Shown here in pieces: positions 13,001 through 21,584 of a DNA stretch of 64,000 nt. Source of the stretch: Roridomyces roridus (lineage: Eukaryota > Basidiomycota > Agaricomycetes > Agaricales > Mycenaceae). How positions within the stretch are numbered: the first letter of the stretch is position 1; the number at the start of each line of letters is the position of its first letter. The stretch spans positions 62,001-126,000 of the forward strand of contig JARKIF010000085.1 in assembly GCA_029378245.1 (NCBI GenBank), written 5' to 3'. Made by a program: the position numbers and the translations under genes. The notes beneath the pieces were generated by a model. The model did no database searches and was not told the origin of the DNA. It saw only the letters and a program-made list of their open reading frames with translations.

Positions 13001-14160
13001 AGTTCGATCGCATGATCCCAAGGTCGCTTTTCCGGCAATGAGTCAAAAGACTCTTTTGCGAAAACCTTGACGTACTCCCGATATTGCTCCGGGATCTTGT
13101 CTTCCGTCAATTTTTCTTTTTCTACCGAAGCCTGTTCGGCCATCTGCTGTGCCTGCGTTGCCTTGCTCCGCAGCTCCACAACAGGCGCGAAATCGACCAA
13201 TAGGATCGATTCGCCTTCTTCCACCGCTTCCTCCCGTGTGACACCTTTTCCGGCTTCTAGTCCGGTCATGCCACACTCAGCCGGACATCGGCTAAACTTC
13301 ATCGTCTGGTCCCGCCAGTTGATCTCTGGGTTGTGTTTAAACAACCAGTCGTACCCAATGAACATACGTGCTTTGCCTAAGCCCGTGATCAGGAATTTTT
13401 GTCTTTCAACATGCGGGCCGATAGACATGATCATTTCCACATAATGAGTGATCTTGCCTTTTGTGTTCTCGGTCCCGTCGGCATTCCTGGCCACAATCGG
13501 CATGTCGAGTTTTTTAAGCTCGAAGCCTTCGGCCTTGGCATAGTCCCTGTCCATGCACGTGGTGGTACACCCGTTGTCCAGCAACGCACGAATGGAACGT
13601 GTTTTCCCTGTGTCCAGTGTTTCCAGCTGGACTGCCACCAACATCTCGTGGTGGACACGTTGCCGTTGGAACTCACGCAGCTCCTGAGCCAAGCGTTGTT
13701 CCGTTTCTCCCATAGCACGGCGTGCGATCCATTGTGCAGCCTCCTTCTTCCTGAGACCAAATGGCACCCGTGTATGCTTAGGTGCTACCTCCTCTTTCGA
13801 GGATTGAGCCTCCGCGACATCGTCGCCCTTTTTCTTCTCACTATTTTTATCACTGGTTTGGGTTCCAGGGGCCTTTTTAAAAGCGCTCCAGCGCTTGTTC
13901 TCTGCATCCATGCGTTGATTTTTTAAATTACGTTTCCTATTCTGGTTCTCCAAGATACGTATTTTTTGTGGCTTTTGTACTTCGCCTACAAGAAATTCTT
14001 GTATACTACGTTGTAGGCTAGTTTTTTCTATATAATTTACAGGTACGCTATTTTGCATATTGTTCATGCTGTCCGTAACCGCCTCTAGCGGTGTGAATTG
14101 TCCATGGATGATAGATACGGGAGGGCACACCGGTTCGGCCTTGACCGGGCGCCCTAGCAA
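9928..14160 (-). CDS. pol: Gypsy-1 Pol polyprotein (protease, RT, RNase H, integrase, chromodomain)
   Basis: This is an uninterrupted frame of about 1,410 codons; its 3' end overlaps the 3' LTR. In order it shows: a spacer; a retropepsin-like region (about residues 190-290) whose active site reads LLDNGCT, so DNG instead of the usual DSG/DTG; reverse transcriptase with YLDDILIY; RNase H beginning LEADASDGAVGAV; integrase with an HHCC zinc finger (H..H in HHDPAIVGHPGG, C..C in CEACQRSR) and a DDE core; and a chromodomain (YEVEEILKHRKMGRGFQYL, then TWEPSRNL). There is no ATG at the left of the frame. It lies -1 to gag and overlaps the gag stop, so it is expressed by frameshifting as Gag-Pol. 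The DNG triad is the one odd residue. Confidence 0.95.
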   Translation of the reverse strand: MLGRPVKAEPVCPPVSIIHGQFTPLEAVTDSMNNMQNSVPVNYIEKTSLQRSIQEFLVGEVQKPQKIRILENQNRKRNLKNQRMDAENKRWSAFKKAPGTQTSDKNSEKKKGDDVAEAQSSKEEVAPKHTRVPFGLRKKEAAQWIARRAMGETEQRLAQELREFQRQRVHHEMLVAVQLETLDTGKTRSIRALLDNGCTTTCMDRDYAKAEGFELKKLDMPIVARNADGTENTKGKITHYVEMIMSIGPHVERQKFLITGLGKARMFIGYDWLFKHNPEINWRDQTMKFSRCPAECGMTGLEAGKGVTREEAVEEGESILLVDFAPVVELRSKATQAQQMAEQASVEKEKLTEDKIPEQYREYVKVFAKESFDSLPEKRPWDHAIELKPGSKAVDCKIYPLSLSEQEKLNEFLEENLKSGRIRPSKSPMASAFFFIKKKDGSLRPVQDYRKLNEMTVKNKYPLPLISELVNKLRGARFFSKLDIRWGYNNVRIKEGDEWKAAFRTNRGLFEPLVMFFGLTNSPATFQTMMNDILRDLINEGHVIVYLDDILIYTDSLEEHRRMVSRVLETLEKNKLFLKPEKCEFEKTEIEYLGVIISHNSMRMDPVKIKGIMEWPMPKNVKQVQAFLGFVNFYRRFVRGFADIARPLTKLTGKVAWSWGPEQEAAINKLKERIAEDVVLALPTDDGEYRLEADASDGAVGAVLSQLQEGVWRPVAFMSHGMSDTERNYEIYDKEMLAIMLALDEWRQFLLGARHTFEVLTDHKNLQYFKKPQKINRRQARWIIELSQYDFSLRHRPGALNKQADLLSRRADHDQGKEDNQEIVLLKPEYFRAQEITLEGVEKDLLEEIRSERKRDGSVRSALLKKLPRWEEEDGIVYYNGLIYVPHNTELRNKIIGLHHDPAIVGHPGGNRTQELVERNYWWPKLGNNVSEYVKSCEACQRSRVLRHKQGKLNPHKIAEGPWQIISMDLIGPLPISNGHNAIQVWVDTFSKMIHVEPTTMEITAEGVARLTRDRVIRYHGVPRKIISDRDPRYVGGFMRELNKILGIEMNPSTAHHPITDGQTERMNQEIEKYLRIFINYHQTDWAEWLSLAEFCYNDKASSATKTSPFYLNTGYHPWKGIENAVETRNEAADEFGKKMKKIRDEATAALEKTQKTMEKTYNLRRRPAPVFKKGDKVWIEATNIQTDRPSKKLGDRRLGPYEVLEKVGASSYRLKLPSTDKSHPVFNEAILTPYTEPPENRREKRPPPKIISGEEEYEVEEILKHRKMGRGFQYLIKWKNYPMGERTWEPSRNLTHVKKLLDKYNREHSIDVRALPTLPAGFWDGECKRFVPKMEFQPYLKKKLFIHDENRFVDIDEDVDPREGVMSRADLFAHVTTPNKPDKHWRRTALKSWEPRLDRIEEEAEEDII
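10062..10074 (-). promoter_or_regulatory. Polypurine tract of Gypsy-1
   Basis: Read on the minus strand, the bases directly before the 3' LTR are AGAGAGGGGGTAA, the expected priming site for plus-strand DNA synthesis. Confidence 0.75.
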
Positions 14161-14166
14161 AAACCC
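14154..14166 (-). promoter_or_regulatory. -1 programmed frameshift site at the gag stop of Gypsy-1
   Basis: On the minus strand the gag frame ends AAG GGT TTT TGC TAG. The heptamer G GGT TTT (plus-strand 14160-14166) fits the X XXY YYZ slippery rule, and a one-base slip back enters the pol frame (TTG CTA GGG). The stop codon lies only one codon downstream. Confidence 0.75.
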
Positions 14167-15313
14167 TTCTCACGGAGGATGGCGGCCAACGCCTGCAGAT
14201 CCTCCTGAGAATAATCATCGGTCTTGATCGACCGGATATTGAACTTCTTCTTGGGAGGCTCCGGGCACTCCCGCTTCATGTGGCCCTCCTTGCCACAGTT
14301 GTAACACTTGAACGCGGCCTGCCGCGTTTGGTCGACGTCCATCGGCGCCGGGTTTCCGGGAGTGACCCGGGTGGCCAGATGGGGGGCTGTCCCCTGGGGT
14401 CTAGGCGGCGGCACCAGTGCCGTGGCCTTGGGGAACTTGGGCGGCGGCTGCTGCTGCGCCGGCGTCCAAAACATTCCACCTCCCGCTCCCCAGCGAGAGT
14501 TGATGAGCTTCCCGCGCTCAATGATGCCGTTGATTGTCATCAACCGGCTTTTCAATCCGGGGTAGGTCCCCGGGATCTCGACGCCACCAGCGTACAGCTG
14601 TTTGCGTACCTGGTCCGAGACCAGGATTTCCAGTGCTTGGCACAAAAGGTGTCGTGCAGCACATTTCCGGGCGCGTAGCCCGCCTGCTCCGCGTTCAGCT
14701 CGAACGACTGGAGGAAGTCGGCCAGGGTGGACGTTCCCTGCCGAGTGTTCATCAGGCGCAACAGCGCCGTCTCCTTGACGTTCTGATCCGCGAACGTCGA
14801 CTCCAACTCCGTTATAAACTCCTCGAAGGAGGGACGGAGTTGACCAAGGCGTAAATGCTTCGCCTTCCAGTTCCGTGACCAGTTGGCGGCCGGACACGGA
14901 GAACTCTTCTCGTCGCCCAGCAACGAGAGCACGAAGAAAATACGTCTATGATCCGTATTAAAATCGTGTTCGTATGCCACAAGGTAGGTCGTGACACTGT
15001 CGATCCAAGTTTCCCACTTGGATTTGTCGTTGCCGTCAAACGGCGGGGGAAGCCGGGCCAGCGTCATCCTTGCTGGTGCCGGGCGTGGGGGGAGGGCCTG
15101 AAGTAACTCAGTCAGGCCATGCTGGGCGGGGATGGAATCGGGTCGGGTGGGAAGAGGGCGAGGGGGAGAGCGGGTAGGAGGGCGGGATGGGTAAATTTGG
15201 GGGTGGGGGGAGTAGACCGCCTGAGGCTGGTCGTAATGGATGGGACTGCCGTGATGGGACATGGCAGGGGCGGCGGTGTGGAAGGTGTGGTGGGTGGTGG
15301 AGGAAACAGCCAA
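14154..15313 (-). pseudogene. gag: Gypsy-1 gag, broken by a single internal frameshift
   Basis: The first frame runs from an ATG at 15313 through a Pro-rich leader (PSRPPTRSPPRPLP) and the retrotransposon gag core (PPPFDGNDKSKWETWIDSV, SFEEFITELESTFAD, ADFLQSFELNAEQAGY). Near 14640 gag texture moves to the neighbouring frame, where LEILVSDQVRKQLY continues to the CCHC zinc knuckle CYNCGKEGHMKREC and the stop at 14154. The shift equals one missing base near GCCAAGCAC; no slippery heptamer sits there, so it looks like a mutation, not recoding. The product would bind and package the element RNA. A sequencing error cannot be excluded. Confidence 0.8.
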
Positions 15314-15752
15314 GAGTTGGTCTGCTACGGAGTTGGCTTCACGGCTAGAGGTGCCGGAAGAGGAAGATGATGGTGCGCGAAACGCCGTCGCGGCTTGGGT
15401 AGGAGCGGCACGAAGCCGGTGGTGGGTTTCTCGGTCGGAACGCTTGCCGATAGAACAGACCCGGGCCTTCTACGACTCTCCCGGTATCTGCGCGAGGGTA
15501 CTCTCCGAAGATTGCCACCCGAACGCCAATGTCTGCTATTGTGCGGGGACGGACTCAACGTTTCCCGTAGCACAGTGACTGTCTATCAAAATAGTTCGAC
15601 CAGAGATTGGCGCTTGTTTAACGTCGCGATTTAACGACGTGACGCTTGTGGTATGAGTGGATCTTCAATTACGAGAATCCAAGTAGTGGGGGAGGGACGC
15701 CGAGGCGTATGGAAAGGATAGGTCGGGGGGGGAGGTAAGAGTGGTATGAGGG

Positions 15753-15764
15753 TAGACTTTTATT
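15753..15764 (-). promoter_or_regulatory. Self-complementary primer-binding site of Gypsy-1
   Basis: One base inside the 5' LTR the element reads AATAAAAGTCTA. The perfect 12-base complement TAGACTTTTATT lies within its own LTR (plus-strand 15854-15865), about 41 bases past the TATA box and so near the predicted transcript 5' end. This fits the self-priming mechanism known from Tf1/sushi-type elements instead of tRNA priming. Confidence 0.7.
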
Positions 15765-15765
15765 A

Positions 15766-16240
15766 TGTCACGACAAGACTTGTTTCACGCGTCCAACAGC
15801 GGTAAGATGCTGTGGATTGGGTAGTGCGCTACTAAAGCTCGTAAAATGAACTGAATAAAAGTCTAGGAGAGGGTACAGAATACGACGACTAGCTACTGCT
15901 TTTATACTATGAGGAATAGATCTACGATGCTACACTAATTGTCCTGGCTTCCGACATGCACTATTGTCCTGCACCGTTGTCGTCTCCTATTGTCATGTCT
16001 ACACCATGTTCATCATAGAAGCCTGTCATGATCTGACAGTTCACTGATCGAAAACTCCTTCCCTCATCCACGCTGTCGTTCATAAATATGAAACTGTCCC
16101 ACGGCTTTAAATAATGTCTTCCTCGGCTTCTTCCTCAATCCGATCGAGACGGGGTTCCCAGGACTTTAGCGCTGTACGGCGCCAATGCTTATCTGGTTTG
16201 TTTGGCGTTGTCACGTGCGCAAATAGATCAGCGCGTGACA
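15766..16240 (-). repeat. 5' LTR of Gypsy-1 (promoter LTR)
   Basis: This is the 475-bp LTR that drives the element on the minus strand. A TATA box TATAAAAG lies at plus-strand 15899-15906. Termini are TGTCACG/CGTGACA, and the right target duplication CGCAG follows at 16241-16245. Confidence 0.95.
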
Positions 16241-17434
16241 CGCAGAGTCACATCAAGCAGCCGGGCCGATGGCGGAGACGGACAGCCATATCATCTTCCT
16301 CCCACGTCACGGACATTGTGTGGCTTCCAAGACAAATTGAAAAGGCATTCCAGGCTCAGAGGGTCTATCTGTAAACTGGGAGTTGGAAGGAGTGTTTGAA
16401 TTGTAGAGAATGGTTTGAAATCAAGTAGTCTTTTTGGAATCTGTCGGCCGGGTTTTGGACTGTTTGGACATGACCAGTCAGGGAGGGATCAGATCGTTAG
16501 CATGTCAATCAGTTTGTACAAATCTGTTCTGATGGACACGAACGACAATCCCTTGGGTAGCCAAACCTAAAGGTTCAGCAATGAGGTCATGAATAGGACC
16601 GTCAGGTGTATGCTGCCTTCTAAGCTTCCGCCATTTTGGCAGACTAGCAGCACGAGCATATGAGTCTGGGTTGTATTAGCGTTAAATTATTCAACGCTGA
16701 GGAATCGAGTCAAGAAGCTCACCAGGAGGTGGTTGCGGTCCTCTTCCTGGCCGTTGCAGGGACAGGGTATCATCAGGAGTCGGCTCAGGCTCAAGGGCCT
16801 TGACGCAGGCATACTCATCGGGCGGGGCCAGCCACTCATCGGGGTCGATAGCCTGGGATTCCGAAACGATATGCCGAGAGCGCCCGAAGTTGGTTGGTCT
16901 GCGCGACTATAAATCACTTGAGAACATCATGAATACTGGAACGAGCCTAAGCCCATGAGAGAGCCTGGTCAATCCTGCGGTTTTCCATTGCGTTCGCGTC
17001 GCGGAGAGCATGGCAGCCTGGCAGGTGGCGAACCAGGTGCAAACACGTCCAAATCCGGAACTCCCATCCATCACGACACTCTCACTTGACTCTCCGCGGT
17101 CAACATGACAGCAATAAGCACCAGGCAGAGCCGCAAACTGCCGCCGCGTGTCCGACTTTTGCGGATCGCGATTCGTCGTTGCGGTCACCGTCATCTCTGA
17201 AAGGCGCGACTCCAAGTCTTGGTGCGCGACTGAATGACCCGCAAAGACTCCCTGGTACGAACCGCAGCTACAAAAACGACCCCACCTTCGTCTAATTTGC
17301 TACTTCTTAGATCTGTGACTGCTTATCTGGAAGTTGACTGAAAGATGGCTTTTGGGAAGAGGACCACCGAGCCATGCGGACTTTTTAGTCCACGACTCCC
17401 TTGTGACAGACTCTGACCTCCACAATGGTGAGCC
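16241..17434. other. Intergenic stretch between Gypsy-1 and the GH79 gene
   Basis: No gene is supported; scattered short frames lack domain texture. It ends at the MITE and its left target duplication (17427-17434). Confidence 0.45.
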
Positions 17435-17698
17435 CCAGTGAGAAAGCCGTCTCGGGATATCTTGGTATATCTTGGGTCAAATTCCAAGATATCCCGAGAC
17501 CCCCCGAGACACAGCGCTATGAATCTGGCAGTATATCTTAGATTCTTAGAATGCGTCAAAAATGTGTCAAAAATGCTCGAAAATGTGATCAAATTTGCGC
17601 AGCGGCAAGATGCCTCAAGAAAATCCAAGAGGAAAATGGCAGTCTGTCAAGATATCACGAGATATCCCAAGATATCCCGAGACGGCTTTCTCACTGGG
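17435..17698. mobile_element. 264-bp MITE with long TIRs (hAT-like) in the GH79 promoter
   Basis: The left end CCAGTGAGAAAGCCGTCTCG is matched by its reverse complement at the right end, with complementarity continuing for about 33 bp (CGGGATATCTTGG). The motif GATATCCC/GGGATATC recurs inside both arms. The 8-bp sequence GGTGAGCC lies directly before (17427-17434) and after (17699-17706) the element, with one extra G at the right junction, giving an 8-bp target duplication as for hAT elements. There is no coding capacity. It lies about 160 bp upstream of the GH79 start codon and may influence that promoter. Confidence 0.85.
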
Positions 17699-17825
17699 GG
17701 TGAGCCACAACACCCCCTGTCCTCTCCTTTTCCTGCACCCCACTGATTGATTTGGCAGTTCATAGGGGCTGCTTTGACTCCGCCTTGAACCTGTCTGACC
17801 CTTTGATCCAAATGGCGATCAGGGA

Positions 17826-17832
17826 TATAAAG
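17826..17832 (+). promoter_or_regulatory. TATA box of the GH79 gene
   Basis: TATAAAG lies 29 bases before the proposed start codon at 17861, implying a very short 5' leader. Confidence 0.5.
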
Positions 17833-17860
17833 GGTGCCCCGCAAATATGCTTGGCCCCCC

Positions 17861-20800
17861 ATGCATCTTTTCTGGCTCTCACTTTTGCCAGTCGTCTTTG
17901 CGGCGTCTAGCCAATATATCCACCCCTCGGCTGACACCAGCAAATGTCTTACCGCTACCTCTAATACGGATGGTGCCGCCGTTACAGTTTCAAGCTGCAT
18001 TACGTCTGGCCCCTCCACTTCCCAGAACTGGACGACCTCCTCAACAGGCCTCGTGCTGTACGGAAACAAGTGTTTGGATGTCACCGGTGGCTCAGCGTCC
18101 TCGGGGACCCGGTTGCAGATCTGGACCTGTGGAACGAACAATGCGAATCAGGCATGGACGGTCGGCGGAACTTCCGGTAGTGGCATCGTTTGGACTGGGA
18201 AGAACCTTTGTGTGGACCTTACAAATGGTTTGACGACGGATGGCACGGTTGTAAGTGTGCTCCTCTTGCATATGGCTACGGCTCACTCTGGCTTAGATGC
18301 AAATATGGTCCTGCACACCCAGCAATCCCGGCCAAAACCAGAAGTTCACGATCACAACTGGACCCGGTTCCGGTACCTCGCCTCCTCCTCCCGTCACGTC
18401 CCGATCGGCGTTCATTCACCCCTCGGTCGACGCGGGAAGATGCTTGACCGCGACATCCAGTACGGACGGCACCCCAGTCACCATCTCTAGCTGTATCCCC
18501 TCTGGTTCCGCTTCGCAGAACTGGTCAATCTCCTCGGCTGGGACGCTTGTTCTTTACGGAAACAAATGTCTAAATGTCCCTAATGGCGCCACGACCTCTG
18601 GAACGCTGCTACAGATTTCGACATGCGGCACGGGCAATCCGAATCAGGCGTGGACGGTTGACAGCACGGCTGGAAGCATATCCTGGACTGGAAAAGGGTT
18701 CTGTATGGATCTTACCAAGGGTGCAGACGCTGACGGCACTGTGGTATGCTTCTAACCGTCCCCTTTCCTTCCCGGCTCACCGGGCCCGCAGATGCAAATC
18801 TGGGCTTGCACCCCAAGCAGTCCCAACGTCAACAAGCAGTTCACCTTTACTTCGACACCCGGCTCTGGCACCGGAGGCAGTGGGGGCACTGGAGGTAGCC
18901 CAAGCACCGATTCTGTTACTATCCCCATCGGCGCCGGCTCGGCACCCTCAATCTCGCGCAATCATCTTGGTCTTTCCATTGAGCAAGATCGTAAGTGCAT
19001 TTCTTATTCGCGAGCGCTCTTGCCAATGCATCTTAGGATGGCTCGACTGGGCTGGCAATGCCACGCGAAACTCCTTTTTCTTCAACTGTCTGGACAACAT
19101 CGTCAAGATAACCGGCGTCCCGCCCAAGATCAGAATCGGCGCGGACAGCGAGGATCACACGGATTTCAATCCCAATGTACAGGGTGTGCAAGATCAGTTC
19201 CCCGCTTGGACGAGTACAGTCCCGTACCCCGAGGCCTCGCACGTCACCGTGGGTCCTTCGTTCTATCAGGTAACTTGTCGGTCACAAAGCTGGATAATGG
19301 GATACTTACTATTCTTCAAGGCGGCGAAACACCTTCCCCCGGGCACTGGAGTGACGTGGGGCGTCAACTTTGGGGGCGGGAATGTGACGGTACGTTCCAC
19401 TGCTGATATCCACAACCTTTCACTGAGTTCTCCTCCAGGCCGTATTCCTCGAAACGCAGGCCATCATCAACGCGTTCGCGTCCTCGTATATCACGAGTGC
19501 AGGAATCACGCTCGACAATTTGGAGCTCGGAAACGAGGCAGACTTGTATGTGAATCACAACATGCGTCCCCAGGGATACAACATCCAGCAGTATGCGGCA
19601 CAGTAAGTCGCAAGTTAAATGTTTTTTTCGGCTTTGCCAACATTTGATAGATGGATCGCCCTTGCAACGAACCTCACAAACACTGCGAGACTTGCAAACT
19701 CGAAGACCCGCCTTTGGGGCGGCGCATTCGCAGAATCGTCCCATAACTCAGGCGGCTTCTCCCCGCAAGGTGTCTTTGCGAATGGGATCCTTAACTCCGC
19801 GCCTGGCGCTTTCATCACGACGATCTCGCAACATCATTACTCGTTCGTCTGCCCATCCTGTTATGGATATCTCTGTGCTGATGACCCGCTAGAGGCACAT
19901 TCTGCTTCGGGAATGGAGCGATTATGCAGGATCTCATGACCAAGTCGAGTATTCGGTCCAACTTGACCGTCTTTAGCCCCGATATCCAAGCAACTCGTGC
20001 GCAGGGATTGGACTACGTGTTTGGCGAGACCAATAGCTTTTCTTGCCACGTAAGTCGACTGCTCCTGTTGGCGTGCCAGTGGGCTCACCTGAATGGTACA
20101 GGGAGCACCAGGTGTTTCGAACGCTGCTGGAGCGGCGCTGTGGACTGTATGTGCTTTTTTGGATGCCCTTGATGACCAACTCACTTGAATCCTAGTTGGA
20201 CTATGCCCTATACGCGTCAGTCCTTTCTCTCAAATGTTTACTGGCACCGTTCCTCATCAGTCATAGGTCGCAAATTGGCATCAGTCACGTCTACTTCCAC
20301 GAGGGCATTGGATACAAGTATAATCTGGTACGGCGGACACTACCCTTCCATGCATCGACCTGATTCCCAGTAGATCCAGCCTCTCACTCTCACGCGCTCG
20401 ATTTTGGATGGCTCGAACATGGCGGCGCAACCTCCTCACGTCCAACCGCAATACTACGCTGCCATTATCGTCGCGGAGGCGATTGGCAACAGCGGTGCTA
20501 CACAGGTGGTCGAGTTGAATATCAACAACCCTCGAGTTGCGGGGTACGCGTTTTACGAGAGCGGGACCCTTAAGAGGGCCGTGTTTATCAACTCTCTGGC
20601 CTACCTCACGAGCACGAGCGGCGCGCGGTCCAGCGCACATGTCAATCTCGCCTTTGGCGGGAGTGGCAATGCGCCGACGACGTTCTCTGTCAAGCGGCTC
20701 GTTATCAAGTGAGTTTTTCGTTCTCTTTCGGTGGAAGTGACTGATGATTCGCACTAGCCATGCTGATGACGCGTCGGGTTTGACCTGGGGTGGGCAGTCA

Positions 20801-20911
20801 TACGAGACGAGCGATGGACGTGTGGGTGGATCGCTCAGCACCGAGTCGGGGACAGTTGCGGCTGGGATCGACATTCCGGCGACGCAGGCAGTAATGCTTT
20901 CTTTCAACTAG
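17861..20911 (+). CDS. Secreted GH79 beta-glucuronidase with two N-terminal ricin-B (CBM13-like) domains
   Basis: Thirteen exons (17861-18250, 18297-18743, 18792-18990, 19037-19269, 19321-19389, 19439-19602, 19651-19842, 19893-20049, 20102-20146, 20196-20215, 20267-20327, 20374-20708, 20758-20911) give about 821 residues. A signal peptide (MHLFWLSLLPVVFAA) precedes two tandem trefoil lectin domains, each beginning FIHPS/YIHPS and ending with NQAWT, QIWxC and NQKFT/NKQFT; they are joined by Ser/Gly/Pro linkers. The GH79 catalytic part starts at SISRNHLGLSIEQDRWLDW. Conserved acidic sites are ELGNEADLYV (likely acid/base Glu) and FGETNSFSCHGAPGVSNAAG (likely nucleophile Glu). GH79 enzymes release glucuronic acid from plant or fungal glycans, and the lectin domains should target the enzyme to polysaccharide. 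The fusion of two such modules to GH79 is uncommon. A MITE sits in the promoter. Confidence 0.9.
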
Positions 20912-21021
20912 TGTGCATCGCGCACTTATACCCCTTTCGACGGACGCTCCTTGTAATCTACCTACCACTCTTTCAGCGGAATACACTCATTTGTCAGATC
21001 TCCACATAAGCGCTCGAAGCT

Positions 21022-21067
21022 ACTTGTCGACAAGTCTTCATTTAAGCGCCCGGAGCCATATATAAAG
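21022..21067 (+). promoter_or_regulatory. Core promoter of the PAH mini-protein: palindrome and TATA box
   Basis: ACTTGTCGACAAGT (21022-21035) is a perfect 14-bp palindrome. It is bracketed by the direct repeats AAGCGCTCGAAGC and AAGCGCCCGGAGC, and followed by the TATA box TATATAAAG (21059-21067), 53 bases before the start codon. The arrangement suggests a dimeric regulator site; no factor is known. Confidence 0.5.
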
Positions 21068-21120
21068 ACCTGGCAATCTACAGAAGGCAATCCCCACCCA
21101 CAGCACCAATAACTAGCCCA

Positions 21121-21481
21121 ATGTCCTTCCCCGTCGCTGCCAGCCTTGCGTTTCTGGACGTCGCCAAGTCGGAACTTGGGGCAGAGTCCTACAAACAGTT
21201 TCTAGACCTCCTGAGCCAGTATCGCGTCGAGCGGTGGGTACGCGTCACTTTCCACGAAATCCACGCTCACCGAGATATGTTCTAGAGTGTCCGCGACAGA
21301 CCCTGACCCACCCACCGTCAGGCTGCTCTCCGGCGTCTCTGATCTCTTGAATGGGCATCCTGCGTTATTGACTGGGATGAATCAGTTTGTGCCGGGTGGA
21401 TTTAGTATTGCGTGTTCGGTGGATGGCAAGGCGGTGACTGTGAACACTCCGATGGGCAGCTCGACGCAAACGTACCCTTGA
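21121..21481 (+). CDS. Miniature PAH-domain protein (single Sin3-like paired amphipathic helix)
   Basis: Two exons (21121-21233 and 21286-21481) give a complete 102-residue protein. Residues 6-72 match the paired amphipathic helix fold of Sin3 corepressors: a helix ALAFLDVAKSELGAESYKQF leading to LDLLSQYRVER, then VSDLLNGHPALLTGMNQFVP and GGFSIA, equivalent to the FLPPGY turn of Sin3. Nothing else is attached: no histone-deacetylase interaction domain and no other repeats. In Sin3 the PAH repeats dock transcription factors, so a free single PAH could compete for those partners (inference). It has its own TATA promoter between the GH79 and TMEM135-like genes. Confidence 0.75.
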
Positions 21482-21584
21482 GCGTGTAGTAGTAGAGTCG
21501 ACCAAATTCCTTCCGGCATCTCGCTCCGATTGTCCGATTAGGTCCGGCTTTACCCCACATTTGGGTGGACGCGTCCTCTCAGCC

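Larger units (their letters stand above)
9587..16240 (-). mobile_element. Complete Ty3/Gypsy chromovirus-type LTR retrotransposon, 'Gypsy-1'
   Basis: The 6,654-bp element is read on the minus strand: 5' LTR 15766-16240, gag, pol, 3' LTR 9587-10061. It is flanked by the 5-bp target duplication CGCAG (9582-9586 and 16241-16245). LTRs begin TGTCACG and end CGTGACA, are both 475 bp, and differ at only one position (G/A in TACACC-G/A-TGTTC), so insertion is recent. A self-complementary primer-binding site, a polypurine tract and a -1 slippery site before the gag stop are all recognisable. Pol is intact across its full length, but gag carries an internal frameshift, so this copy is probably not autonomous. 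A diverged solo LTR of the same family lies at 39414-39889. Confidence 0.95.

Noticed and set aside
16687..17215. Overlapping minus-strand frames of about 75-100 codons after Gypsy-1
   Set aside because: No domain, signal peptide or consistent splice structure; composition resembles intergenic DNA.
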